Source of the DNA: CAVSNH01 sp963729275
GTDB lineage: Bacteria; Actinomycetota; Acidimicrobiia; Acidimicrobiales; RAAP-2
Direction of reading: 5' to 3'
Assembly: GCA_963729275.1 (NCBI GenBank)
Contig: CAVSNH010000001.1
Span: forward strand, 62,001-126,000
Length of the DNA stretch: 64,000 bases
The notes under the pieces were generated by a model. The model was not told the DNA's origin and ran no database searches. It worked only from the letters and a program-made list of their open reading frames with translations. The translations under genes and the position numbers were made by a program. Numbering within the stretch: position 1 is the stretch's first letter; each line of letters opens with the position of its first letter. Below are positions 10,765 through 20,460 of the stretch, in pieces.

Positions 10765-11701
10765 GCGCAACCAAGGAAACGCAGCGAAGGGAAACCCGAG
10801 TCGAGTGCGGCGAATGCTGTCGGGCCGCGTCGCCGGTCCGGCCATCCTGGTCGGCGGTGTGGCCATCGCCGGTCTGGTGGCCTTCAGCCCCGGCCCGGCC
10901 TCGGCCGCCGGCAACAGCTACCAGCCAATCGTGACCAGCCCGCCCCCGACCCTGCCGGCAGCCATCCGGGCCAAGAGCGCGAAGAGCAGGGTGGTGCTGT
11001 CGGGATCCACCGCCGCACCGGGTTCGGGTATCGCCTATGTGGCCCTACCCCGGTCCTTCGTGAACCCGGGAGAGGTGCTGTTCTCGGCCAACTGCTCGAC
11101 CTGCCACGGCCCGACAGCCCAGGGGACGACCAGGGCCCCCAACCTCCAGGGTCTCGGGGCCGGCACCGTCGACTTCTGGGTGTCGACGGGTCGGATGCCC
11201 CTCGAGAACTCGTCGGTGCAGGCCACCCGCAAGCCGCCGCGCTTCAACCGCCAGCAGACCCTCGAGATCGCCACCTGGGTGCAGTCCCTCACCCCCGGCG
11301 AGGGCGTCGGGATCCCCATCGTGCAGCAGAACGGCGCCGACCTCGAGGAGGGGAACGCGCAGTTCGTCCTCAACTGCGCGGCCTGCCACACCATCACCGG
11401 CGCCGGGGACGCTCTGGCCGAGGGTGCCTATGCCCCGAGCCTGCATCTGGCCACGCTCACCCAGATCGTGGAGGCCATGCGCACGGGGCCGGGCAACATG
11501 CCCCGATTCGGGCCCGGCAACATCACCGACCAGCAGGCCCGTGACGTCGCCGCCTACGTGCACGAGGTGATCCAGCACCCCGACGACCGGGGTGGAGCCG
11601 GCCTCGGTGGCATCGGCCCGGTGGGTGAGGGCTTCGTCGGGCTCCTGGTCGGCGTGGGCCTCCTCATGTTGGCCGGCTTCTGGCTCGGAGACCGCTCATG
11701 A
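10763..11701 (+). CDS. qcrC: Cytochrome bc1 complex diheme cytochrome c subunit
   Basis: 312 aa from the ATG at 10763. GTG 10805 (after GAAGGGAAA) and ATG 10814 are alternative starts. An N-terminal hydrophobic segment (about 22-49) is followed by two cytochrome c domains with heme sites CSTCH (C111-H115) and CAACH (C205-H209), and a C-terminal helix (about 290-308). Candidate axial Met residues lie in RMPLEN and NMPRFG. In actinobacteria this fused diheme protein carries electrons from the bc complex directly to the aa3 oxidase, without soluble cytochrome c. Its stop overlaps the qcrA start (ATGA). Confidence 0.95.
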   Translation: MRNQGNAAKGNPSRVRRMLSGRVAGPAILVGGVAIAGLVAFSPGPASAAGNSYQPIVTSPPPTLPAAIRAKSAKSRVVLSGSTAAPGSGIAYVALPRSFVNPGEVLFSANCSTCHGPTAQGTTRAPNLQGLGAGTVDFWVSTGRMPLENSSVQATRKPPRFNRQQTLEIATWVQSLTPGEGVGIPIVQQNGADLEEGNAQFVLNCAACHTITGAGDALAEGAYAPSLHLATLTQIVEAMRTGPGNMPRFGPGNITDQQARDVAAYVHEVIQHPDDRGGAGLGGIGPVGEGFVGLLVGVGLLMLAGFWLGDRS

Positions 11702-12654
11702 GCGACGGCTCGGTTCGACCGAACGGCTCGGGGAGCCCGCACGGCGCCTTGCCGCCTGCCGCCCTCGACGACCCGCATCTCCAACCCTTCGCCCAGCACC
11801 CGGAGCGGGCGCAGCTGGTCTCGGCCTTGGCCATGATCGTCGGCTTCCTCGGCTTTCTCGGCTTCGGCATCGCCTTCTGGATCGGCGATTCGCCGCAGTG
11901 GGAGGCGGCCACCCTCGGCCTCGGCTTCGTGGCCACCGGCTTCGGGGTCTCGGCCTGGGGCAAGTACCTCATGCCCCAGGGCCCCTTCGTCGAGGAACGG
12001 CATCCGTTCGCCTCGACCGAGGAGGAGCGGCAGGCCATGACGGCGGCGGTGACCGAGCGAGGCGGCATGGTGGTCAAGCGGCGCCGTGTCCTCGGCGGTC
12101 TCTTCGCCATGGCCTCGGCGGCCATGGGGGTGGTCCTGATCTTCCCCCTCCGCTCTCTCGGCCCGAAGCCGGGAACGATCCTTTTCCAGACCAACTGGAG
12201 GAAGGGGTCCCAGCTCGTGAGCCTCAACGGTCGCGCCGTGAGCGTGAACGACCTCGAGGTTGGCGGGGTGCTGACGGTCTTTCCCAAGGGGTTCGTCGGA
12301 TCCTCACCCGATCAGGTCATCCTCCTGCGTTTGGCCGAGCTCAGCCCGACTGACCCGCCCTATGTGCTGCAGCCGCCGGGCCACACCAGCTGGGGTGTCC
12401 AGGGGTACGTGGCCTACTCCAAGATGTGCACCCACCTGGGTTGCCCGGTGGGTCTCTACCAGGAGCAGACCCAGCAGCTGGTCTGCCCCTGCCACCAGTC
12501 CATCTTCAACGTGAACGCCGGTGCCGTCCCCGAGTTCGGGCCGGCGCCCCGGCCACTGCCGCAGCTGCCCATCACCGTCGACAATGCCGGCTATCTGGTG
12601 GCCAAGGGTGGTTTCGACCAGGCGGTGGGCCCCGGATTCTGGGACCGGCCATGA
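11698..12654 (+). CDS. qcrA: Rieske iron-sulfur subunit of cytochrome bc1 complex
   Basis: 318 aa. The [2Fe-2S] ligands are in CTHLGC (C244, H246, with C249) and CPCHQS (C263, C265, H266), the classic Rieske boxes with the disulfide Cys pair. Hydrophobic helices lie near residues 42-62, 66-85 and 125-147, matching the three-helix actinobacterial QcrA. It transfers electrons from menaquinol to QcrC. It is linked by four-base ATGA overlaps to both qcrC and qcrB, so it is translationally coupled. Confidence 0.96.
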   Translation: MSDGSVRPNGSGSPHGALPPAALDDPHLQPFAQHPERAQLVSALAMIVGFLGFLGFGIAFWIGDSPQWEAATLGLGFVATGFGVSAWGKYLMPQGPFVEERHPFASTEEERQAMTAAVTERGGMVVKRRRVLGGLFAMASAAMGVVLIFPLRSLGPKPGTILFQTNWRKGSQLVSLNGRAVSVNDLEVGGVLTVFPKGFVGSSPDQVILLRLAELSPTDPPYVLQPPGHTSWGVQGYVAYSKMCTHLGCPVGLYQEQTQQLVCPCHQSIFNVNAGAVPEFGPAPRPLPQLPITVDNAGYLVAKGGFDQAVGPGFWDRP

Positions 12655-14135
12655 TCGACAGCTCGCTGCGCTTCGTCGACGACCGGCTGGGCATCGCCAA
12701 GGGGGGCCGGACCTTCCTCGACAAGATCTTCCCCGACCACTGGTCGTTCCTGCTCGGGGAGATCGCCCTCTACTCGTTCGTGGTCCTGCTCGGCACCGGG
12801 GTCTTCCTGTCGCTCTACTACGTGCCCTCCGCCCACGAGATCATCTATCACGGCTCCTACCGGCCCCTCGACGGCCAGCACGTCTCCGAGGCCTATGCCA
12901 CCTCGGTGGGCCTCTCCTTCGACGTGAAGTCGGGGCTGCTCATGCGCCAGGCCCACCACTGGGCGGCCGACATCTTCCTCGGGGCCATCGCCGTGCACAT
13001 GGCCCGGATCTTCTTCACCGGCGCCTTCCGCAAGCCCCGCGAGTTCAACTACCTGGTCGGGGTGGCCATGCTGCTGCTCGGCATCGTGAACGGCTTCCTC
13101 GGCTACTCGCTGCCCGACGACCTGGTGTCGGGAACCGGCATCCGCATCGCCTGGTCGATCGTCGAGTCCATCCCGCTCGTGGGCACCTATCTCGCCTTCT
13201 TCCTCTTCGGTGGCAACTACCCCGGCAGCGGGATCCTCCTCGAGCGCTTCTACATCCTGCACGTCCTCGTCGTTCCCCTCCTCATCATCGGGCTGCTCGC
13301 TGCCCACCTCGGACTCCTCGTCCGCCAGAAGCACACCCAATTCCCGGGCAAGGGCAAGACCGAGCACAACGTCGTCGGCTCACCCATGTTCCCGACGTTC
13401 ATGGCCAAGACCACTGGCTTCATGTTCATGGTCACCGGGGTCATCTTCCTGCTCGGCGGGCTGGTCCAGATCAACCCCATCTGGCAGTTCGGTCAGTACC
13501 AGCCCTACCTCATCACCTACGCCGTGCAGCCCGACTGGTACATGGGATGGCTCGACGGTGCATTGCGCATCATGCCCAGCTGGGAGTTCGTCGGCTGGGG
13601 CCACACCATCCCATTGATGGTCTTCCTGCCTGCCGTCATCTTCCCGGGCCTCATCTTCAACATCTTCTTCGTCTGGCCGTTCTTCGAGGCCCGTCACACG
13701 AAGGACCTCGCTTACCACAACCTGCTCGATCGGCCCCGTGACCGGCCCAAGCGCACCGGGGCCGGAGTGTCGATGGTGGCCCTGATGTTCATGGTGTTCT
13801 TCGCCTCGTCCACCGACGTCCTGGCCAACTTCTTCGACGTGCCGCTCAAAGCCGTGCTCTGGTTCTTCCGGATTGCGGTGGTCGCGGTGCCGATCATCTC
13901 CTACTTCGTGGCCGTCAAGATCTGCCAGGAGATGCGTGCGGCCGAGGGTATCGGCAAGCGCAAGCGGCCCGTCGTCATCGAGCGGTCGGCGACCGGCGAG
14001 TACGTTTCCGTCGAGACGGAGGCGCATCCCGGCGACGGCCATATCGAGGTCGAGGCCGAGCCCGTCCCCACCTACATCGACCTGACGCCACCTGAGCTGG
14101 CTACCGGGGAGGGCGTGCGCCGGGTCATGCGCTGA
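12651..14135 (+). CDS. qcrB: Cytochrome b subunit of cytochrome bc1 complex
   Basis: 494 aa from the ATG overlapping the qcrA stop. Multi-helix cytochrome b; heme b ligands are expected among RQAHHWAAD (H102/H103), VHMARIFF, YILHVLVVP and AAHLGLLV. PDWYMGW replaces the PEWY quinol-site motif, as is common in actinobacteria. The C-terminus is extended by about 60 charged residues rich in Glu and Val. Menaquinol oxidation and proton release take place here. Last gene of the cluster. Confidence 0.96.
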   Translation: MIDSSLRFVDDRLGIAKGGRTFLDKIFPDHWSFLLGEIALYSFVVLLGTGVFLSLYYVPSAHEIIYHGSYRPLDGQHVSEAYATSVGLSFDVKSGLLMRQAHHWAADIFLGAIAVHMARIFFTGAFRKPREFNYLVGVAMLLLGIVNGFLGYSLPDDLVSGTGIRIAWSIVESIPLVGTYLAFFLFGGNYPGSGILLERFYILHVLVVPLLIIGLLAAHLGLLVRQKHTQFPGKGKTEHNVVGSPMFPTFMAKTTGFMFMVTGVIFLLGGLVQINPIWQFGQYQPYLITYAVQPDWYMGWLDGALRIMPSWEFVGWGHTIPLMVFLPAVIFPGLIFNIFFVWPFFEARHTKDLAYHNLLDRPRDRPKRTGAGVSMVALMFMVFFASSTDVLANFFDVPLKAVLWFFRIAVVAVPIISYFVAVKICQEMRAAEGIGKRKRPVVIERSATGEYVSVETEAHPGDGHIEVEAEPVPTYIDLTPPELATGEGVRRVMR

Positions 14136-14796
14136 CGGGCCGAGGGTTGATCTCACGGCGGCCGAATCAGCCGCCGGACGGGAGCGGGAGCTGCCGGTAG
14201 GGCGCAGGTGGCGGCCTGGGCCACGTCGGGCCGGAGGGCCCGGTGAGCGACGGTCGGGAGCTTCGCCTTCGTCTTCGTCTTCACCGATTCGACAACGCGC
14301 GTGGCGCTACACATCCCGAATCGCTGCGCGCAGGCGCTGAGTTACGACATCGGGGCCACCGGCCTCGGTGCGCTCGCCACTCCCCGTGTTCCAGCTTCAG
14401 ACGACGTTGAGACCCACCAGAGCGGAGTCGTCGGCTGACAGCTCGAATCACTTCCCGATCCCTCGGGCGACGTGGCGGTCCGAGGCAACGATCTCGGAGG
14501 CTTGACCGTCCACATCGCCGTGCGGGCGGGAGCGCTCGCGGTTCCGGGCGAAGTTCTCGTCTCCGGCACCGTCAGAGACCTGGCCGTGGGTTCCGGCATC
14601 GAGTTCGATGGGCAGGGGGAGCAACGACCTCAAGGACCTGCCCGGGAAGCGGAAGCTCTATGCCGTCGCTAGGTGACAGGCCAGTCGACGAGTGATACGG
14701 GTGGAGGCCGGTGTCCTTGAAGGCCGCCGGCTATGGGCTCAGCTGCGGTCGGCCACCCGAGAGCTAGCGAGCGGGCCTATGGGGGAAGATAGCTGA
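14136..14796 (+). other. Intergenic stretch without supported gene
   Basis: About 660 bases between qcrB and the lipoprotein gene. The short frames here have no family signature and look like codon-bias noise. A CTTCGTCTTC-like short repeat is seen near 14262-14282. It marks the left edge of the less GC-rich accessory stretch. Confidence 0.5.
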
Positions 14797-16179
14797 ATGG
14801 TTCGGCGGAAACGTATGCGTTGGGCCGGGGCGTGCGGAGCCATGACGGCCGTATTCCTCCTTTCTTCCTGTGGTGGCTCCAGTTCTGGATCACCTGCCGT
14901 CGCAAGCGTGCCGTCGACGAGTGCCACTGACCTCACGTCAAACACTCTTCCAAACAGTCCAGCAGGGACTCAGCTCAGATGGTTCTTAAGCTCAGTGACT
15001 GACGCCCCTTTGTCTCGACAGGAGATAGGGTCCCACTTCGATTCATTCTTTCTAGACAAGGTCACTACGGCCAAGATCAATGCGGCCCTCGCGGAACTTC
15101 CAGCCCCTGGGACGCTGGTCGGGGTGCTGTCGTCGGAACCGACCGGTCTCGTGGTGATCGCCAATGTTGGCACCGCGAGGTTGAGGGTCACACTCTCCGT
15201 AGACGGATCAGGCCTTATCGACGGGTTAGAGCTCACAGCCGCTGCGTCTGCAACGAGCTGGTCTCAGATCGACCAGATCCTGGCTGCACTTGCTCCCAAC
15301 GTCAGCTTTCTTGCCGCACGAGAAGCCAATGGGTCCTGTCAACCGATCCACCAGCTGGCTTCCTCGACGCCACGACCCCTGGCATCTGAGTTCAAGCTCT
15401 TTGTCTTGGGGGCACTGGCTCATCAGGTCGCCACCGGGCGAGTTGGGTGGAATCAAAAGCTCACGGTGCAAGATCAGCTCAAAAGCCTCGGGAATGCGAA
15501 GGGATCAGGGTCCCTTCAATTCAGCCCTGCCGGTACGAAGGTCTCCGTGCAGGAAACGGCGACCAAGATGATCTCGATCAGCGATAACACCGCAGCCGAC
15601 ATGCTGATCAACTTGGTGGGCCGATCTGCGGTCGAGGCCCAGGTTCGGCAGTGGTCGAGCACTCCCGAACTCGACGTCCCGTTCCTGACTACGCGAGAAG
15701 CGATGGTCTTGCACTACGTCAACTACCCGATGTTGGCGGACGCCTACCTGAGCCGGGCACCAAGTGAGCGTGAGGCGTTCCTGGACTCGTCTGTGGATCC
15801 TCTCCCACTCAGCGAGGTCCAAGGGTCGACAGAACCGCGCGACATCGAAAAGATCGAATGGTTCGGATCCCCGGATGACATATGCCGCGCCTTCGTCGGA
15901 TTGCAACAGCTGTCCCATCAGCCCAAGTTGTCGCCGATCGCGTCCATTTTCTCAGTGGCCAAAGGAGGCCTCGGACTCGACCCGTCGGAGTGGCCCACTG
16001 TCTGGTTCAAGGGCGGGTCTGAACCGGGAGTTCTGACTCTTGGCTACATGGCCACGAATAGTGAGGGTCAGACGTTCGTGGTGTCGGTCATGCTGTCGAA
16101 TGCCACAGCTGCGCTGGCACCATCAGCGACGTTTGCTCTGGCGGACGCTGTTGTGGGCGCATTCGGACTGCTGAGCTAA
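14797..16179 (+). CDS. Lipoprotein with ORF12-like N-domain and class A beta-lactamase-like domain
   Basis: 460 aa, ATG preceded by GGGGGAAGA. A lipobox LLSSC near residue 25 predicts a lipid-anchored protein. Residues about 58-170 (RWFLSSVTDAPLSRQEIGSHF and following) resemble the N-terminal domain of clavulanate-cluster ORF12, and the C-terminal part is a penicillin-binding serine hydrolase: SEFK (S197, K200) is the SxxK motif, SDN at 262-264, and KGG at 405-407 replaces KTG/KSG. ORF12 relatives are mostly esterases or of unknown activity, so true beta-lactamase activity should not be assumed. It stands alone, in less GC-rich sequence than the qcr cluster. Confidence 0.75.
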   Translation: MVRRKRMRWAGACGAMTAVFLLSSCGGSSSGSPAVASVPSTSATDLTSNTLPNSPAGTQLRWFLSSVTDAPLSRQEIGSHFDSFFLDKVTTAKINAALAELPAPGTLVGVLSSEPTGLVVIANVGTARLRVTLSVDGSGLIDGLELTAAASATSWSQIDQILAALAPNVSFLAAREANGSCQPIHQLASSTPRPLASEFKLFVLGALAHQVATGRVGWNQKLTVQDQLKSLGNAKGSGSLQFSPAGTKVSVQETATKMISISDNTAADMLINLVGRSAVEAQVRQWSSTPELDVPFLTTREAMVLHYVNYPMLADAYLSRAPSEREAFLDSSVDPLPLSEVQGSTEPRDIEKIEWFGSPDDICRAFVGLQQLSHQPKLSPIASIFSVAKGGLGLDPSEWPTVWFKGGSEPGVLTLGYMATNSEGQTFVVSVMLSNATAALAPSATFALADAVVGAFGLLS

Positions 16180-16475
16180 TTCTCCCCCGCCAACATTTGT
16201 CCCTCACGGCCCGATGCCTGTCTGGCCGAGTGACGAGGATCCGCGACGACGAGGCCGTGGCGGTGCGTCACCGCAAGGCTCGCATCCACCGGCGCTGCAC
16301 GCCGGCCCAGGCTCGGTGGGCGCGGGCGCTGGTCAGGAGCGCCGGTGATCCACTGTGTAGCTACTCATAGGGTCACGTTCGCTTCGGCTCAGGTCCGAGG
16401 AGTTGTCTGGTCCTTCGGCGTCAGCGATCCAGTCGCTTGACGAACTCGATGATCGAGCCGCCCGCATCTCGAGCC

Positions 16476-17174
16476 CTATTCGCCGGTAAAGCGAAACTCT
16501 GACTGCCAGGGGCCGTCGGAATGGACGACCTCCCAATAGCGTCTTGCGATGTTCTCGGGATCGAAGGCGGTGCCCGGAACGATCTGTCCGACGATCGTCA
16601 GTGTGGCCACGCGGATGCCATCCGGCTCCAAATCGGCTCCGAGCATGGTGGCGGCGGATCGGAGCGCTGCTTTGCCGAGGGAAACGGTCGCGAGGGCTGG
16701 GATCGGATGATCTGCGAAACCGCCACCCGTCACGATGATGGTGCCGGAGCCGGCCGCCCGCATGGCCGGGGCGGCGACCTGTGTCACGACGATGGCGCTG
16801 ATGACGTCAACCGCATAGGCCGTCTGCAGGTGCTCGACGCTCGAGCTCAGGAGCTTGTCCGGAGCTCCCATGACTGCGTTGTAGATGATGAGCCCGGGCG
16901 CACCCTGCTCGTTGTAGAGCGCAGCCATCCGAGCTCGCAGACCATCAGGGTCGCTGGCATCTGCCGCCATCGTGTCAATCTGGGCTCCGGAGTCAGCCAG
17001 GCTGTCAGCGAGTTGGCCGAGTCCGTCCGTGCTGCGAGCCACCAAGGTCACTCGATAGCCGCCGTCGACGAAGCGACGAGCCACCTCCAATCCAAGACCC
17101 GGCCCGGCACCGACCAGCAGCAGGTGACGGTTGTCGATCGAGGAGCCAGAGCCACCTACCGAGTCGTCGGGCAT
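16476..17174 (-). CDS. SDR-family oxidoreductase-like protein lacking the active-site Tyr
   Basis: 232 aa Rossmann-fold short-chain dehydrogenase-like protein. The nucleotide motif is VGAGPGLGLEVARRF (21-35). NNAG is replaced by IYNAVMG, and the catalytic YxxxK reads VSLGK (Val164, Lys168), so the proton-donor Tyr is missing. The preceding Ser/Gly strand (IIVTGGGF) is kept. It may be a non-catalytic or altered SDR. The ATG is supported by the early position of the Gly motif; GGAAGC lies upstream. Confidence 0.75.
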   Translation of the reverse strand: MPDDSVGGSGSSIDNRHLLLVGAGPGLGLEVARRFVDGGYRVTLVARSTDGLGQLADSLADSGAQIDTMAADASDPDGLRARMAALYNEQGAPGLIIYNAVMGAPDKLLSSSVEHLQTAYAVDVISAIVVTQVAAPAMRAAGSGTIIVTGGGFADHPIPALATVSLGKAALRSAATMLGADLEPDGIRVATLTIVGQIVPGTAFDPENIARRYWEVVHSDGPWQSEFRFTGE

Positions 17175-17502
17175 GAGCCTGCTTCCTTTCGCATCGGATG
17201 TCCTGCGTGGTGGCCTTCAGGTCGTTTGCAGGCCCGGACGGGCTCGCGTCTAGGGAACTTAGTCGGCTGCTGGCCCCTGCCGAGAGTGGCCGTTAAGGTT
17301 CAAAACGGCCCAAGAACGGTCTGAATCCGGTTCGCCAATGACCGCCGTGCAGCGATCGCCCGATTGGCCACTAACCACTCCCATCTGTGAACCCTTGCGA
17401 GTCCGCGAACGGCCCGACCTTGTCGGACCCTGCCAGCTGGTGTCCCCGAACGCGGGGAGAAGGACTGCGACCCACGCCGTTCGTCCTCGCCTGCTTGGAG
17501 GG
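17175..17502 (+). other. Intergenic stretch, no gene seen
   Basis: 328 bases upstream of the SDR-like gene and downstream of the small helical protein gene. I see no convincing coding frame, RNA or repeat. Confidence 0.5.
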
Positions 17503-17805
17503 TCAGAGATCGAGCTTGCCCTTGGCCAGGCAGATCGCCAGATGAGCCTCTAGGACTGCGTCCCGGGTAGCACTTGACACGGCTGGGTCCGCCTCCGCCG
17601 CCGCCTTGGCGCTGTCGCCTGCCTGCTCGAGCTCGATTATGGCCACCCGTTCGTCGGGGGACGTAGTTGCCTTGTCCGCCTTTTTGGCGAACTCTTTGAC
17701 CACCGCCACAAGCACCGGTGAAGCTTCCTCGTCAGTCTCTACCGCGCTGCGTGCTCTGTCGATCTTCACCCGAGCTGCCTCGAGCCGCTCTGCCATTGTC
17801 GTCAC
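17503..17805 (-). CDS. Small helical protein of unknown function
   Basis: 100 aa, charged and Ala-rich, without membrane segments. It is predicted mostly alpha-helical from its Ala/Glu/Lys/Leu pattern (ERLEAARVKIDRARSAVE, VVKEFAKKAD). Start is GTG 17805 or ATG 17796; neither has a clear ribosome site. No family recognised. Confidence 0.5.
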   Translation of the reverse strand: MTTMAERLEAARVKIDRARSAVETDEEASPVLVAVVKEFAKKADKATTSPDERVAIIELEQAGDSAKAAAEADPAVSSATRDAVLEAHLAICLAKGKLDL

Positions 17806-18084
17806 GGGAGAAGGCTACGCCACGTCGTGCTCGAGATGTCCCGGTGTCGGGCCGGGGCTGGCGATGAAGTGTCCCTGACCGGCCGGGGGCGGGACCAGAC
17901 GAAGGGGTTCGACCACGGGCACTGACGGTACCTGGCTCGGGTGACGGCTACCGCCGGGTGTGGATGCGTTCTCGAAGGACGGGTGCTTGCTGATGGCCAA
18001 CTGCCAGCCTCCGGCACCGGCAGGAGAGGCAGATCTGAGGTGCTGGGATCCCCAACACCGGATTCTGGTCTCCGCCGCCCCCTG

Positions 18085-18450
18085 TCAGAAGATCTCGCGT
18101 TCGATGGTGAAGAAGACTGAAGAGTTGGCGAAGTCAACAAAGGTGCTCTCGTCATCGAGGAGACGCATCCCCGCTTCAATGAATTCGGGCGTTGGCTCGG
18201 ATTCGAGGCTTTCGTCGTCGATCCAGACTTCGGTAATGCCGTCATAGGGCTCAGCCGTCCCGCGTGACGCTCTTGCCAACTCGCTGGCGGGAATTTCGAT
18301 GGTGTGGCTCTGTACGTATCGGCGAAGTCCCGGTTGCGCTTCGCGAAGTGAGCGAACTAATGGTCCGTGTTCATCGAGCCAGTAGCGCTGAAACTCTTCG
18401 CGGGTGAGCTCCGGCTTGCGGCGCACACAAAATACGAGCTTGACGATCAT
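18085..18450 (-). CDS. EthD-domain protein
   Basis: 121 aa. The opening KLVFCVRRKPELTREEFQRYW with LDEHGPLVR matches EthD-family proteins, small ferredoxin-like dimers first described next to ether-degrading P450 genes and common as accessory or decarboxylating enzymes. The ATG has GGAGGT six bases upstream. No P450 or ring-cleavage gene lies beside it, so the substrate cannot be inferred. Confidence 0.8.
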   Translation of the reverse strand: MIVKLVFCVRRKPELTREEFQRYWLDEHGPLVRSLREAQPGLRRYVQSHTIEIPASELARASRGTAEPYDGITEVWIDDESLESEPTPEFIEAGMRLLDDESTFVDFANSSVFFTIEREIF

Positions 18451-18717
18451 GCGAGACCTCCGTCATGGATCGGTGGCTAGGCCGATCATGGTTGGGTCAC
18501 GGTAGTACGCCGATAACCCGCATGGGCGAGGGCCTTGGGCGCTATCCGGATCACAGTCGGGAGCCGAAGTCGTGAAGAACATCTCTGGATGTCCCCCTAG
18601 CGGCGGATGGTGGAACACTTCGACACGTGCGGGGCCGGGGCGGACCTTCGGCTGTTCGGCCTGTTGGCCCACGGCGGATGTCATATGTGGAGAAACCCGG
18701 ACGAAAGTCACTCGACG

Positions 18718-19209
18718 TCAACGAAGGATTTCGACGAGAAGTACCCATGCATTGAGCGAGGCCGCGATGAAGGTCAAAACGGTGCCGGCAAGGACCCAGT
18801 ACAACCCACCCCCTGAGCCGGCAAGCAGGCTGCAGCCTCCTCCCACGAAGGCAAGCGCGGGGAATAGGAGAATCGGAAGGTTCCCGAGCGTCCAGCTGAG
18901 TGGGTCTCCCTGGCTCCGCTTCCCCACCGAAACCCAGATGGCCTGAGTCGCAGCGACAGCACCGGTCGCCAGGATCTCCACGGCGAGAGTTCGATTGGGC
19001 TGACCGGGCGCCAGGCCGAAACTGCACACCACCAAGACGCTCAGCAACGTCCCGAGAGTCCCGGCCGCCCTTCCGGGCAAATGGCGATGCTTAAGGATTT
19101 GCTCGAGATTGATTGAAATGGTTACGAAGAGCAGCCCAAGAAGGGCCGCCGAAGCCCCCACGGCGGCGACGAAGAACTCATGCCAATCGACCGGCGCGTA
19201 TCCGCTCAC
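18718..19209 (-). CDS. Small integral membrane protein
   Basis: 163 aa with four hydrophobic helices (about 12-32, 49-66, 73-93 or 107-127, and 132-158). The N-terminus WHEFFVAAVGASAALLGLLF followed by VTISIN resembles a widespread uncharacterised bacterial membrane family whose role is unknown. GTG start. Solitary. Confidence 0.65.
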   Translation of the reverse strand: MSGYAPVDWHEFFVAAVGASAALLGLLFVTISINLEQILKHRHLPGRAAGTLGTLLSVLVVCSFGLAPGQPNRTLAVEILATGAVAATQAIWVSVGKRSQGDPLSWTLGNLPILLFPALAFVGGGCSLLAGSGGGLYWVLAGTVLTFIAASLNAWVLLVEILR

Positions 19210-19474
19210 ATACCCAGTTTGTCATTGTGATCGGAACCGCGACTGGCTTCGTCCTTCCGATGGAAAGGACACGCGGACGACGCCATGGAGCAGCTTGAGG
19301 CAAGCAATACAGCCGGCGATACCTACTCGACGCCCGTCACGTCGTCGATCGGGTTTACATCGAGCAGGGATTCGACGGTGTCCTGAACGCCGATTCTGGT
19401 GGCCTTGTCGGACGACTTGCACATGCCGACCGTTAACCGCCACCGACCGGCACTTGCCCCACAGTCCCTCATGC

Positions 19475-20350
19475 TCAGATGCGGAGCATTTCGTCTGAGC
19501 GGCTGAGCCAAAACGCGATCTCGTCTGGGCGATCCTTTCGGATCGGCCAATCAAGCAACCTGACGAAGAGGTGGGCGAGATAGGTCTGGGCCCGAAGCTC
19601 ATCGAGTTCATCGAACGCAGCAGCGAACAGCTGAGATCGCACGCCTGGCTCACACGGCACCATCAGACTCGTCAGAGCCAGCATGACGAGATCGAATCCA
19701 GCGTCACCGACGACGGCGAAGTCGGTGTCAACGATTGCTGATAGCGATCCCTCGTCCGTCAGAAGGTTCCCGGGATGCAGGTCCCAGTGGACGATGTCAT
19801 GCCCATCGAGATCCGATTCGTTGATCAAGTTCCCGAACGCCTCGATCCTGGCTACAAGCGATCGAGTTCGATCGTCATAGTCGCGGAGTGAGGAGTGAAG
19901 GCAGTAGCTGTCGCCGCCGGTGGTCAATGTTTTGATGAGGGCGGACGGCCAATGCACAGGATCGCCCGGTCGTCCGAGGCCGAGCCGACGGGCATGGAGA
20001 TCAAGCAGTTCATCCACAATTTGATGATTTAACTCAGTGATTGGTCTCCCCGGCATGAACTCTTGGAGGACGAGGCGAACGCCTTGCGTGTCGACCACGG
20101 TCTGGATCGGTACGGGCCACCCCGCCTCGACCCGAAGTCGCGCCGAGAGCATCACTGCCTCACCTCGGAGAATTTGGGATCGCGGCTTCGAGGCCCACTT
20201 CATAACGAGTTGCTGGCCGGCGGGATCGACTATCTGGTGGGCGCCCGTCTCGCCGCCGCTCAGCCGTCCGACGAGTTCGTAGTGCGCATTCGACGCGTGG
20301 GCTAAGAGGGAAACGGCCTCCTCGGCACTGATTTCGGCGGCTCCCGGCAC
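19475..20350 (-). CDS. APH-family phosphotransferase
   Basis: 291 aa protein-kinase-like fold. Lys51 in LVMKWAS is the ATP-binding Lys. The catalytic loop HWDLHPGNLL (H188, D190, N195) and the metal motif IVDTDF (D208/D210) are intact, so an active ATP-dependent kinase is likely. The family includes aminoglycoside, macrolide and choline kinases; the substrate is not predictable. GTG start. No resistance genes are adjacent. Confidence 0.85.
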   Translation of the reverse strand: MPGAAEISAEEAVSLLAHASNAHYELVGRLSGGETGAHQIVDPAGQQLVMKWASKPRSQILRGEAVMLSARLRVEAGWPVPIQTVVDTQGVRLVLQEFMPGRPITELNHQIVDELLDLHARRLGLGRPGDPVHWPSALIKTLTTGGDSYCLHSSLRDYDDRTRSLVARIEAFGNLINESDLDGHDIVHWDLHPGNLLTDEGSLSAIVDTDFAVVGDAGFDLVMLALTSLMVPCEPGVRSQLFAAAFDELDELRAQTYLAHLFVRLLDWPIRKDRPDEIAFWLSRSDEMLRI

Positions 20351-20460
20351 GAATCAATATTGGCAGTCGAGTTCGGGCTGCTCGTTCACTAAGTTGTGCG
20401 ACAAGCCTTCCGACGTTCCGCAGCCTTGACGTCGCCCGACAAGAGGAGATGTAGCTCATC

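Noticed and set aside
17802..18245. Minus-strand 147-aa frame
   Set aside because: Overlaps the EthD gene in another phase and has shadow-like Pro/Ser/Arg composition.
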